Assembly (NCBI RefSeq): GCF_013155465.1
Contig: NZ_JABJVX010000004.1
Coordinates: forward strand, 248,001-312,000
Reading direction: 5' to 3'
DNA: 64,000 bases
From: Alterinioella nitratireducens
Lineage (GTDB): Bacteria > Pseudomonadota > Alphaproteobacteria > Rhodobacterales > Rhodobacteraceae
Both the position numbers and the translations under genes were made by a program. How positions within the stretch are numbered: the stretch's first letter is position 1; each line of letters starts with the position of its first letter. Below, in pieces: positions 17,077-25,656 of this stretch. The notes beneath the pieces were generated by a model. That model saw only the letters and a list, made by a program, of their open reading frames with translations. It was not told where the DNA came from and ran no database searches.

Positions 17077-18489
17077 ATGGCCGAGATCAGATGCGACATC
17101 TGCGTGATCGGGGCCGGAAGCGGTGGCCTGTCCGTCGCGTCCGGGGCCGTGCAGATGGGGGCCGACGTGGTCCTGCTGGAAGGGCACAAGATGGGTGGCG
17201 ATTGCCTGAACTATGGCTGCGTGCCGTCCAAGGCGCTGCTGGCGGCGGGGCACAAGGCGCATGCGATGGGGCAGGGGGCGTTCGGCGTCAGCGGCGGGGC
17301 GGTCACGACCGATTTCGCCGCCGCCAAGGATCACGTGGAGCAGGTCATCGCCAGTATCGCCCCGCATGACAGCGAGGAGCGGTTCAAAGGGCTCGGCGTG
17401 CGCGTCATCCGCGATTACGGGCGCTTCATCGACCATGACAGGGTGCAGGTGGGCGCGGACGTGATCACCGCGCGCCGCTTTGTCATCGCCACCGGGTCGC
17501 GCCCCTTCGTGCCGCCGATTCCGGGGCTCAAGGATGTGCCTTACCTGACCAACGAAACCGTCTTCGACCTGCGCGAGCGGCCTGAGCACCTGATCGTCAT
17601 CGGCGGCGGCCCGATCGGCATGGAAATGGCGCAGGCGCATCGCCGCCTCGGCAGCAAGGTCACGGTGCTGGAGGGCGAAAAGGCGCTTGGCAAGGATGAC
17701 CCGGACCTGGCGGCAATCGCGCTGGAGCATCTGCGCGGCGAAGGCATCGAGATCGTCGAAGGCGCGCTGGCCAGCCAGATCAGCGGCGGCGCGGGCGACA
17801 TCACGGTCGAGACCAGGGACGGCGCGCGCTTCCACGGCTCTCACCTGCTGGTCGCGGTCGGGCGCAAGGTCAATATCGACCGGCTCGACCTGCACAAGGC
17901 GGGGCTGGAGGAAGAGAACGGCGCGGTCAGGGTGGATGCCCGCCTGCGCTCGCCCACCAACCGGCGCGTCTATGCCGTGGGCGATGCCGCGGGCGGGCTG
18001 CAATTCACCCATGTCGCAAGCTATCACGCGGGCGTCGTCATCCGCTCCATGCTGCTTGGCCTGCCGTCAAAGGCGCGCAGAGATCACCTGCCCTGGGCGA
18101 CCTTTACCGACCCCGAAATGGCGCAGGTCGGCCTGACCGAAGCGCAAGCGCGCAAGGCCCATGGTGACAGGTTGACCGTGGTGCGGGCCGAGTTCTCCGG
18201 CAATGACCGCGCCGTCGCTACCGGGCAGACAGTGGGACTGATCAAGGTCATGGTGGTGAAGGGGCGGCCTGTCGGGGCTTCCATCGTCGGCGCGCAGGCG
18301 GGTGAATTGATCCAGACCTGGGCGCTGGCCATCGCCAACCGTTTGAAAATGAGTGCAATTTCCGCCATGGTGGCGCCATATCCCACATTGGGAGAGGTCA
18401 ACAAGCGCGCCGCCGGGGCCTATTTTACGCCCAAGCTGTTCGAAAATCCGTGGATCAAGCGTATCGTGCGGCTGGTGCAGCGGTTCTGA
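17077..18489 (+). CDS. MerA/Lpd-like pyridine nucleotide-disulfide oxidoreductase
   Basis: A 470-residue class I flavoprotein. The FAD site is CVIGAGSGGLSVA, the redox-active disulfide is in GGDCLNYGCVPSKALL, the NAD(P) site is VIGGGPIGMEMAQAHRRLG, and the second FAD site is VYAVGDAAGG. The C-terminal dimer region reads APYPTLGE where lipoamide dehydrogenases have HxHPTxxE, so the catalytic histidine is absent. This argues for a MerA-like or other electron-transfer role over true dihydrolipoyl dehydrogenase. It follows the TVP38 gene by 3 bp and precedes a histidine kinase by 28 bp, so the three are probably cotranscribed. Confidence 0.88.
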   Translation: MAEIRCDICVIGAGSGGLSVASGAVQMGADVVLLEGHKMGGDCLNYGCVPSKALLAAGHKAHAMGQGAFGVSGGAVTTDFAAAKDHVEQVIASIAPHDSEERFKGLGVRVIRDYGRFIDHDRVQVGADVITARRFVIATGSRPFVPPIPGLKDVPYLTNETVFDLRERPEHLIVIGGGPIGMEMAQAHRRLGSKVTVLEGEKALGKDDPDLAAIALEHLRGEGIEIVEGALASQISGGAGDITVETRDGARFHGSHLLVAVGRKVNIDRLDLHKAGLEEENGAVRVDARLRSPTNRRVYAVGDAAGGLQFTHVASYHAGVVIRSMLLGLPSKARRDHLPWATFTDPEMAQVGLTEAQARKAHGDRLTVVRAEFSGNDRAVATGQTVGLIKVMVVKGRPVGASIVGAQAGELIQTWALAIANRLKMSAISAMVAPYPTLGEVNKRAAGAYFTPKLFENPWIKRIVRLVQRF

Positions 18490-18517
18490 CACCGCGCGAA
18501 GGAAGGGAGGGACAGAG

Positions 18518-19912
18518 GTGAACTCACTTTCAGGTCGGTTCCTGATCCTGACGGTCATTTTCGTGATGCTGGCCGAAGTTCTGATCTTCGTCCCCTCCAT
18601 CGCGCGCTTCCGCGAGGATTACCTGCTGGCGCGTCTGGAACGGGCACAGATCGCCTCGCTGGCCGTGCTGGCCGACGAGACCATGATGCTCGATGAGGCG
18701 CTGGAGGGCGAGCTTCTGGAAAATGCGGGCGTCCTCAACGTCGTGATGCGCCGCGATGCGTTCAGCCAGTTGATCCTGACCAGCGAGGAAATTCCCCCGG
18801 TCTCGGGCTTTTTCGACCTGCGCGATCCCGGTGCCTGGCGGTTGATGGTCGATGCAATGGCCCGCCTGTGGCAGCCCGAGGACCAGGTGATCCGCGTCAT
18901 GGGCAACCCGGTGCGCGAGGCCGGGATCCAGATCGAGGTGACCCTGCATACCGGCCCCTTGCGCGACGCGATGCTGGAATACGGGCTGAACATCCTGCTT
19001 CTGTCGCTGGTGATCTCGGTCATTACGGCCGCGCTGCTTTTCCTGGCCGTGCGCCGGGTGATCGTGATGCCGATCAAGCGGGTCGTGGCCTCGATGCATG
19101 CCTATTCCGAACAGCCCGAGGATACCCGCCGCATCATCGAGCCTTCGGCGGGCGCGCGCGAATTGCGCGATGCCGAGGTGACGCTGCGCAAGTTGCAGAC
19201 CCAATTGACCGCCTCGCTGAAGCAGCGCGAACACCTGGCGCAACTGGGGGCCGCCGTGGCCAAGATCAGCCACGATCTGCGCAACATCCTGACCGTGGCG
19301 ACCCTGCTGGCCGACCGGCTGGAAAGCTCGGCCGACCCGGCGGTCAAGCGCACCGCGCCGAAACTGCTTTCCTCGCTGTCGCGCGCGGTCAACCTCTGCG
19401 AAGGCACGCTTGCCTTTGGACGCGCCGAGGAGGCCCCACCGGCCCTCATGCGCATCGACATCGCCACGCTGGTCGCCGATGTGATCGAACATGAACGGCT
19501 CTCGGCGGATGTCGAGGATGTGACTCTGACCGCCGATGTGCCGCCGGGCCTGATGGTGCGCTGCGATCCCGAACAACTCTACCGCGTGTTGGGCAACCTG
19601 ATCCGCAACGCCCGCCAGGCCATCGCGGGAACAAGCGCACACGGCGAGGTGACGATCAAGGCGGGCGAGGGCGATACGAGTTGGTGGATCACGGTCTCGG
19701 ATACCGGTCCGGGCCTGCCGAAAAAGGCGCTCGATCACCTCTTCACGCCGTTCCAGGGCGGCGCGCGCAAGGGCGGCACCGGTCTTGGCCTGGCCATCGC
19801 GGCGGAACTGGTGCGCGGCCATGGCGGGACGCTGGAGCTGGAGGAGACCGGGCCCGAGGGCTCGACCTTCCGCATCACCCTGCCGTCCTCGCGCGTGGCG
19901 CTTGCAAGTTGA
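18518..19912 (+). CDS. Membrane-bound sensor histidine kinase
   Basis: A 464-residue kinase with an N-terminal membrane helix (residues about 5-28), a periplasmic sensor of about 140 residues, a second membrane helix (ILLLSLVISVITAALLFLAV), a HAMP-like linker, the H-box AKISHDLRNILTVATLLADRL with the phospho-accepting His, N-box NLIRNARQAI, G1 box VSDTGPGLP and G2 box KGGTGLGLAIA. GTG 18518 is used because of the strong GGAAGGGAGG site at 18501-18510. No response regulator is adjacent, so the partner is elsewhere. The ligand is unknown. Confidence 0.9.
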   Translation: MNSLSGRFLILTVIFVMLAEVLIFVPSIARFREDYLLARLERAQIASLAVLADETMMLDEALEGELLENAGVLNVVMRRDAFSQLILTSEEIPPVSGFFDLRDPGAWRLMVDAMARLWQPEDQVIRVMGNPVREAGIQIEVTLHTGPLRDAMLEYGLNILLLSLVISVITAALLFLAVRRVIVMPIKRVVASMHAYSEQPEDTRRIIEPSAGARELRDAEVTLRKLQTQLTASLKQREHLAQLGAAVAKISHDLRNILTVATLLADRLESSADPAVKRTAPKLLSSLSRAVNLCEGTLAFGRAEEAPPALMRIDIATLVADVIEHERLSADVEDVTLTADVPPGLMVRCDPEQLYRVLGNLIRNARQAIAGTSAHGEVTIKAGEGDTSWWITVSDTGPGLPKKALDHLFTPFQGGARKGGTGLGLAIAAELVRGHGGTLELEETGPEGSTFRITLPSSRVALAS

Positions 19913-19936
19913 GGTCAGAAAGCTGCCGATTGCCCC

Positions 19937-19965
19937 TTGCAATGCCCCGCCCGTGGCGATACATC
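19937..19965 (+). promoter_or_regulatory. Candidate promoter of tRNA-Arg
   Basis: TTGCAA (19937-19942) and TACATC (19960-19965) are 17 bp apart, and the expected start would fall about 10 bases before the tRNA. The -10 element is weak. Confidence 0.4.
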
Positions 19966-19981
19966 CGCCCCACTCTGATGC

Positions 19982-20058
19982 GGACTGGTAGCTCAGTTGG
20001 ATAGAGTACTTGACTACGAATCAAGGGGTCGGGGGTTCGAATCCTCCCCAGTCCGCCA
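19982..20058 (+). tRNA. tRNA-Arg (anticodon ACG)
   Basis: A 77-nt cloverleaf. The acceptor GGACTGG (19982-19988) pairs with CCAGTCC (20048-20054), followed by discriminator G and encoded CCA (20056-20058). The D arm has GCTC...GAGT, the anticodon stem CTTGA/TCAAG encloses loop CTACGAA with anticodon ACG at 20016-20018, and the T arm has TTCGAAT. ACG is the arginine isoacceptor normally edited to ICG. Confidence 0.97.
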
Positions 20059-20102
20059 CTTTCCCCTTTTCTGAACATTGATGCCTGGTCGGGACTTTCG
20101 GC

Positions 20103-23100
20103 TCAATGGAAATCCCGCGACTTCGGGATGACGCGGGCGTTGCGGGGGTGGCCGCGCATGCCGACCTGGTTCGGCAGCGGATGGGTCGGGTGGTCGCCGC
20201 GTGTGGTGATCGGGGGCAGGTTGACATCCGAGAGGCCGTCCAGCCGGTCGCTGCGATCCTCCAGCCTCTCGGCGACGATATGGATCACGCGGCCATCGGT
20301 CTGGACCTGGCCATGCACCACCAGAAGCCGCGCCGCCATGATCACGGAGCGGAAATGCTTGAAGAGCTTGGGCCAGATCACCAGGTTCGCCACCCCCGTC
20401 TCATCCTCCAGCGTGATGAAGCAGACGCCCTTGGCGCTGCCCGGTTTCTGGCGCACCAGCACGAGGCCCGCCAGCGAGACCCGCGCGCCATGGCCAAGCC
20501 CGGTCAGATCGGCGGCGCAGCGATAGCCCTGCGCGCGCAGGCTGGCGCGGTAGAACGAGATCGGATGCGCCTTCAGCGACAGCCGCAGGGTCTGGTAATC
20601 GGCGACCACATGTTCGGCCTTTGGCATGGCGGGCAGATGCACCTCGGGCTCCGGGCCTTCGCCTGCCGCCTCGGCATGGTCGAAGATCGGCAGGGCGGGC
20701 GCGTCACGCAGGGCCTGCGCCTGCCACAGGGCCTGCCGCCGGTCGGCGCCCATGCTGCGCATCGCATCGGCGGCGGCGAGGCGGCGGATGGTGCCCGCAT
20801 CCAGCCGCGCGCGCGATTTCAGCGCCGCCACATCCTCGTAAGGCATGTCCCGCGCGGCCATGATCCTGAGCGCCGCCTCCTCGCGCATCCCCCCCACCTG
20901 ACGTAGCCCGAGGCGCAGCGCGAAGCCCTCGCCACCCGGTTCCAGCGTGCAGTTCCAATCCGACAGGTTCACATCGACGGGCCGCACCGCCACGCCGTGA
21001 TCGCGGGCATCGCGCACGATCTGGGCGGGGGCGTAGAACCCCATCGGCTGCGAATTGAGCAGCGCGCAGGCGAAGGCGGCGGGGTAGTGGCATTTCATCC
21101 AGCTCGACACGTAGACCAGCTTGGCGAAGCTGGCGGCGTGGCTTTCGGGAAAGCCGTATTCGCCGAAGCCCTCGATCTGGCTGAAGCAGCGGGCGGCGAA
21201 ATCGGGGTCGTAGCCGCGCCCGACCATGCGGCTGACCATCTTCTCCTTGTGGCTGGAGACCAGCCCGCGCGAGCGGAAGGTCGCCATCGCCTTGCGCAGC
21301 TGGTTGGCCTCGGCGGGGCTGAACTCGGCGGCGACCATGGCGATCTTCATCGCCTGTTCCTGGAAGATCGGCACGCCCAGGGTGCGCCCGAGGATGTTGA
21401 GCAACTCATCTTGCGGATGCTCCGGCCCCGGCGCGGGGTAATTCACCGGCTCCTGCCGTTGACGCCGACGCAGATAGGGATGCACCATGTCGCCCTGAAT
21501 GGGACCGGGGCGCACGATGGCGACCTCGATCACCAGGTCGTAGAACCGGCGCGGGCGCAGTTTCGGCAGCATCGCCATCTGCGCCCGGCTTTCGACCTGG
21601 AAGACGCCGAGGCTGTCGCCCGCGCACAGCATGTCATAGGTGGCGGTGTCATCCGCCGGAATGCTGGCCAGCTCGTGATCCTGCCCGTAATGCGCGCGCA
21701 TCAGGTCGAAGCATTTGGCGATACAGGTCAGCATTCCAAGCGCCAGGATATCGACCTTGAAGATGCCGAGCGCGTCAATATCGTCCTTGTCCCATTCGAT
21801 GAAGCTGCGGTCAGCCATGGCGCCATTGCCGATGGGCACGATCTCGGTCAGGGGCGCTTCCGTCAGGATGAAGCCGCCGACATGCTGGCTCAGGTGGCGC
21901 GGCATCCCGGTCATCTGGCGGGCCAGTGTCAGCACCATGCGCAGGTAGGGATCAGACAGGTCCAGCCCGGCCTCGCGCACGCGGTCGTCCTGCACCTCTG
22001 CGTCGAAACTGCCCCAGACCGTGCCCGCCAGTTTCGAGGTCACATCCTCGCTGAGCCCCATCACCTTGCCGACCTCGCGGATCGCGGATCGCGGGCGGTA
22101 ATGGATCACGGTGGCGCAGAGGCCGGCGCGGTGGCGGCCGTATTTGCCATACATGTACTGGATCACCTCCTCGCGCCGCTCATGCTCGAAATCGACGTCG
22201 ATATCGGGCGGCTCGTCGCGCTCCTCGCTCAGGAACCGCTCGAACAGGAGGTCATGTTCGGCAGGATCGACCGAGGTGATGCCGAGGCAGAAACAGACCG
22301 CCGAATTCGCCGCCGAGCCGCGCCCCTGGCACAGGATCGGCGGGGTGGCCTCCTCGCGGGCGAAGCGCACGATGTCGTGGATGGTCAGGAAATAACGCGC
22401 GATCTTCTTGGACCGGATCAGGGAAAATTCCTTCTCGATGGTCTTGCGGATCGCCTCCGGCACGCCTTGCGGATAGCGCCCCGTAGCACCTTCCCATGTC
22501 AGGCGCTCCAGCTCCTCCTGCGCGGTGCGGCCTTCGGGGACGATCTCATGCGGATATTCGTATTTCAGGTCATCCAGCGTGAATGTGATGCTGTCTGCCA
22601 GGGCCCGCGTCGCGGCAATCGCATGGGGCCAGTCTGCGAAGAGGCGGCGCATCTCATCGGGCGATTTCAGGTGGCGTTCGGCATTGGCCTCCAAGAGCCG
22701 CCCGGCGCTGGCGATGGTCACGCCCTGCCGGATGCAGGTCATCACATCCTGCAGCGGGCGGCGGTCGGGGGTGGCGTAAAGCACGTCATTGGTGGCGAGG
22801 ATCGACAGGCCGTGCGCCCGCGCCATTCCGTCCAGCCGGTTGATCCGCGCCCGGTCATCGCCGCGATAGAGGTGGCTCGCCGCGATATGACGCAGCCCCG
22901 GCAGGGCGCGGAGAAGACGCGGCAGACCGGCGGCAAAGCGCTCCAGATCGGGGCCGGGCAGGGCGATGAGGTGCAGGGTATCCGTCGCGTGATCCGCCAG
23001 CATCTCCAGCGTCAGGTGGGTTTCGCCCTTCTCCTGCCAGTCGCCCTCGGCATCCGTCATCTTGCCCTTCGACAGCAGCGTCGACAGCCCCGCATAGGCG

Positions 23101-23414
23101 GCGCGGTCCCTTGGATAGGCCAGAAACTCCGCCCCGCAGAGCAGTTCCAGCCGCGCGCCGATCAGGGGATGGATGCAGGCGGCCTTGGCCTCGCTATACA
23201 TCCGCACCACACCGGCCAGGGAATTGTGATCGGCGATCCCGATGCGGTCATAGCCAAGCCGGTTCGCCGTCGCCGTCAGGTCCACCGCGTCCGAGGCCGC
23301 GCGCAGGAACGAGAAGCAACTGGCCAGCCCCAGTTCCACGTAACCCGCGCGCGGATTCGGGGTGAAGCCGTCTTCCTCATGGCTGCGCCGCTTATGCCCC
23401 TCCTGCTGCGGCAT
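20103..23414 (-). CDS. dnaE2: Error-prone DNA polymerase ImuC/DnaE2
   Basis: A 1103-residue C-family DNA polymerase. It begins with a PHP domain (YVELGLASCFSFLRAASDA..., IADHNSLAGV), continues with the polymerase core (PPILCQGRGSAANSAVCFCLGIT, PPDIDVDFEHERREEVIQYMYGKYGR with catalytic acidic residues, and PLYG-like regions), then helix-hairpin-helix and an OB-fold near the end (VSLAGLVLVRQKPGSAKGVCFITLEDETG). It does translesion synthesis with ImuA and ImuB. The start at 23414 (MPQQEGHKRR) overlaps the imuB stop (TGATG). The damage-inducible promoter lies upstream of imuA. The gene ends 44 bp from tRNA-Arg. Confidence 0.96.
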   Translation of the reverse strand: MPQQEGHKRRSHEEDGFTPNPRAGYVELGLASCFSFLRAASDAVDLTATANRLGYDRIGIADHNSLAGVVRMYSEAKAACIHPLIGARLELLCGAEFLAYPRDRAAYAGLSTLLSKGKMTDAEGDWQEKGETHLTLEMLADHATDTLHLIALPGPDLERFAAGLPRLLRALPGLRHIAASHLYRGDDRARINRLDGMARAHGLSILATNDVLYATPDRRPLQDVMTCIRQGVTIASAGRLLEANAERHLKSPDEMRRLFADWPHAIAATRALADSITFTLDDLKYEYPHEIVPEGRTAQEELERLTWEGATGRYPQGVPEAIRKTIEKEFSLIRSKKIARYFLTIHDIVRFAREEATPPILCQGRGSAANSAVCFCLGITSVDPAEHDLLFERFLSEERDEPPDIDVDFEHERREEVIQYMYGKYGRHRAGLCATVIHYRPRSAIREVGKVMGLSEDVTSKLAGTVWGSFDAEVQDDRVREAGLDLSDPYLRMVLTLARQMTGMPRHLSQHVGGFILTEAPLTEIVPIGNGAMADRSFIEWDKDDIDALGIFKVDILALGMLTCIAKCFDLMRAHYGQDHELASIPADDTATYDMLCAGDSLGVFQVESRAQMAMLPKLRPRRFYDLVIEVAIVRPGPIQGDMVHPYLRRRQRQEPVNYPAPGPEHPQDELLNILGRTLGVPIFQEQAMKIAMVAAEFSPAEANQLRKAMATFRSRGLVSSHKEKMVSRMVGRGYDPDFAARCFSQIEGFGEYGFPESHAASFAKLVYVSSWMKCHYPAAFACALLNSQPMGFYAPAQIVRDARDHGVAVRPVDVNLSDWNCTLEPGGEGFALRLGLRQVGGMREEAALRIMAARDMPYEDVAALKSRARLDAGTIRRLAAADAMRSMGADRRQALWQAQALRDAPALPIFDHAEAAGEGPEPEVHLPAMPKAEHVVADYQTLRLSLKAHPISFYRASLRAQGYRCAADLTGLGHGARVSLAGLVLVRQKPGSAKGVCFITLEDETGVANLVIWPKLFKHFRSVIMAARLLVVHGQVQTDGRVIHIVAERLEDRSDRLDGLSDVNLPPITTRGDHPTHPLPNQVGMRGHPRNARVIPKSRDFH

Positions 23415-24958
23415 CAGGCAAAGAGCCCATGCAGGAACCAGCGCGGATCGGCCCCGCGCCCGTCGCCCATCACGCCCTGACGGTAGAGCCAGAAGCGGCG
23501 GCCATCCGTGACCTCGACCTTGTAATAGTCGCGCAGCCGCGTGCCGGGACGGTCCTGCCACCATTCCGGTGCGATCCGTTCGGGGCCTTCATAGCGCGCG
23601 GTGCGGAAGGTCACGCGCCGCCAGCGGAACTGCGCCGGTGCGCCTTCCGGCACGGCATAGAGCACGCGCAATTCCTCGGCCGGGTCGAAGATGCGCAAGG
23701 GGCGGTCGCGGGTAATGACGGGCGGCGCGGCGGGCGTGGCGGTCAGCGCGGGGATGCGGGCCTCGGCGCGTTCCGGCACGTGGCTCTCGCGCCAGCCGGT
23801 CCAGGTGATCCGGTCGGGCCCCAGCCGCGCGCTGAGCCGGTCCATGAGGGCGGCCAGATCCTTGTCGGTGTCGCGCGCGCCGTCCAGCCGTTCCTGCGTC
23901 AGTGACACGGGCTCGACATCCAGCGCCTCCAGCGTCAGCAGGTCAAAGCCGAAACCGGGATCGACATTGGCGAATTTGCCATCGAAGAGCCGCAGGATAT
24001 GGGCCGGGTCGCGGGTCGCCTGCGCGGTGCCAAGCGTGACCGCGCGGCGTTCGCCGTCGATGCGGTAGATGGTCAGCCTCAGCCGCCGCGCGCCCTGTTC
24101 GGCCTCGGCCAGCGCCGCGCAGAGCTTACGCGCCAGCCCCGGCATATGCGGCTCGGGGTCCATCACGGGTTCGGCCAGCCGCACCCGCATCAGCCAGTTC
24201 ACGGGATCGGGCGGCGGGCTGAGCGGATCGGCCTGCCGCCCCATCGCGCGGTCGAGCAGGATCAGCGGGTTGTGGCCCGCCTCCATATTGGCGAAGCGGC
24301 GCATCAGGGCGCTGCGCGGCATCTCGGCCAGCGTGCCGATGGTCTTGAGGCCCAACCGGTGCAGCAGGCGCTGTGTCTCGGCCCCGATCCGCAACGCGGC
24401 AAGGGGCAGGGGGGCGAGGTGATCCGCGACATCCTCCGCGCCACAGATCGCCCGATTTTCCCCGTGACAGGCCAGCGCCTGCGCCGCGATGCGGGTCGGT
24501 GCCATGGCCAGCCGCGCGGTCAGCCCCTGGATGGCGAACCGGGTCTCGATATCGCGCATCAGCGCCGCCTCGCCGCCGAACAGATGCGCCGAGCCGGTGG
24601 TGTCCAGGATCAGCCCGCCCGCGCGGTCAACCACAGTCCAGGGGCACCAGCGCCGCGCCCAATGCACCAGCCGGTCCAGCATCGCGGCATCGCCCGCGAC
24701 ATCGGCGGGCTCCACATGCAGGTCGGGATGGATCGCCTGGGCATCGACCACGCGCAGGCCCTCGGACAGCCCACGCGCCATGGCGGCCTGGCTCAGCGCG
24801 TGGATTACCGGGCCATGGGTGCCGTCGCGGGCCAGCACCACGGGCACGTCACCCCCCGGCAGCGTCCGCTCGCGGCTGGCCGTCCTGCGCCAGCGCTGCA
24901 TCGCCAGATGCGGGAACCAGACCGAGACGATCCGTTGATCGGGCCGCGCGCGGGTCAT
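23414..24958 (-). CDS. imuB: ImuB, Y-family polymerase-like mutagenesis protein
   Basis: A 514-residue protein with a Y-family fold start (RIVSVWFPHLAMQRW, ...AIHPDLHVEPAD, GLILDTTGSAHLFGGEAAL, LKTIGTLAEMPRSALMRRF). The catalytic acidic triad is degenerate, as in other ImuB proteins, which act as hubs linking DnaE2, ImuA and the beta clamp. The C-terminal region ends with WYRVEV-like DYYKVEVTDGRRFWLYRQGVMGD and WFLHGLFA. It overlaps the imuA 3' end by 110 bases in a different frame and the dnaE2 start by three. Confidence 0.94.
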   Translation of the reverse strand: MTRARPDQRIVSVWFPHLAMQRWRRTASRERTLPGGDVPVVLARDGTHGPVIHALSQAAMARGLSEGLRVVDAQAIHPDLHVEPADVAGDAAMLDRLVHWARRWCPWTVVDRAGGLILDTTGSAHLFGGEAALMRDIETRFAIQGLTARLAMAPTRIAAQALACHGENRAICGAEDVADHLAPLPLAALRIGAETQRLLHRLGLKTIGTLAEMPRSALMRRFANMEAGHNPLILLDRAMGRQADPLSPPPDPVNWLMRVRLAEPVMDPEPHMPGLARKLCAALAEAEQGARRLRLTIYRIDGERRAVTLGTAQATRDPAHILRLFDGKFANVDPGFGFDLLTLEALDVEPVSLTQERLDGARDTDKDLAALMDRLSARLGPDRITWTGWRESHVPERAEARIPALTATPAAPPVITRDRPLRIFDPAEELRVLYAVPEGAPAQFRWRRVTFRTARYEGPERIAPEWWQDRPGTRLRDYYKVEVTDGRRFWLYRQGVMGDGRGADPRWFLHGLFA

Positions 24959-25574
24959 ACTCGGCCACCCATGCGCCCGGTGGCCGTCCGCGCGCGCGGA
25001 AAAGCTCCGCCGTCCAGCGGGGCGGCCCCGGCGCGCGGGCGTCGTGCGGATTGGCCCCCGAGGGCAGCGCCCCGATGCGCCAGCGTTCGCGCGCGGCGCT
25101 GAGCGTGCCGGGATCGCCGCTGCGGATCAGCCAGATCGGCACGTTCGCGCGTTCCGCGCGCAGGGCCAGCCGCTTGGTCGCGGTGAAGTCCAGCACCGTC
25201 GGCGCGCCATGGATCTCGCCCACCACCGCCGAGAGACCGGCACAGCCCGCGCCCTGTTCCATCGCCCAAAGCGCATCGCGCGGGTGGTTTACAGTGACCT
25301 GTAACACAGGTGCCTTCAGCCCCAGTTGCGCCAGCCCGATGCCATAAAGCCCGCCGTTTTCCTGCCGCGACAGCCGGTCCTGCACCCACAGGATGGGCCG
25401 ATCCGCGCCCGCAAGCCGCGCCAGCACGAAGCCGGTGGCCGAGATATCCAGCGCGCCCGCGCTCAACGCATCGCGCAGCACAGCCGCCTCCGCCCCCGGA
25501 GCCTCCCGGTTGGCGGGGGGCGGGGCGCGTCGGGAAAGGCGTTTCACCTGCCCATATGACGAATCGAGGCGCAT
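24849..25574 (-). CDS. imuA: ImuA, RecA/SulA-like mutagenesis accessory protein
   Basis: A 241-residue protein at the head of the cassette. Similarity is to the ImuA family: GALDISATGFVLARLAGADRPILWVQDRLSRQENGGLYGIGLAQLGL, then VLQVTVNHPRDALWAMEQGAGCAGLSAVVGEI, a degenerate RecA-like core without a full Walker A. I start at ATG 25574 (MRLDSSYGQV), preceded by GGAAAGG. Upstream in-frame ATGs fall on or before the LexA box and are less likely. The reading frame runs 110 bases into imuB, longer than usual, so the extreme C-terminus is uncertain. Confidence 0.88.
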   Translation of the reverse strand: MRLDSSYGQVKRLSRRAPPPANREAPGAEAAVLRDALSAGALDISATGFVLARLAGADRPILWVQDRLSRQENGGLYGIGLAQLGLKAPVLQVTVNHPRDALWAMEQGAGCAGLSAVVGEIHGAPTVLDFTATKRLALRAERANVPIWLIRSGDPGTLSAARERWRIGALPSGANPHDARAPGPPRWTAELFRARGRPPGAWVAEYDPRAARSTDRLGLVPASGDAALAQDGQPRADAAGG

Positions 25575-25588
25575 ACACCTTTCCATAT

Positions 25589-25603
25589 GTTCATACTTTG
25601 TTC
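25589..25603 (-). promoter_or_regulatory. LexA-binding SOS box of the imuA-imuB-dnaE2 operon
   Basis: GTTC (25589-25592), seven bases, GTTC (25600-25603): a perfect match to the alphaproteobacterial LexA motif GTTC-N7-GTTC (GAAC-N7-GAAC on the coding strand). It ends 14 bases before the chosen imuA start, so LexA would block transcription or initiation. It predicts DNA-damage induction. Confidence 0.9.
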
Positions 25604-25656
25604 TCATTTTCCAGTGGTGCCATGCAGCTTGCCAAGCCCCTGTCAAATCACGAAAA

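Noticed and set aside
20997..23480. Long plus-strand open frame (827 codons) opposite dnaE2.
   Set aside because: A shadow of dnaE2; low-complexity composition and no motif.
19982..25603. Idea that the imuA-imuB-dnaE2 cassette is an island inserted at tRNA-Arg.
   Set aside because: I see no integrase, and no duplicated tRNA 3' end (TTCGAATCC...CCGCCA) elsewhere in the window; the cassette is common in this group.
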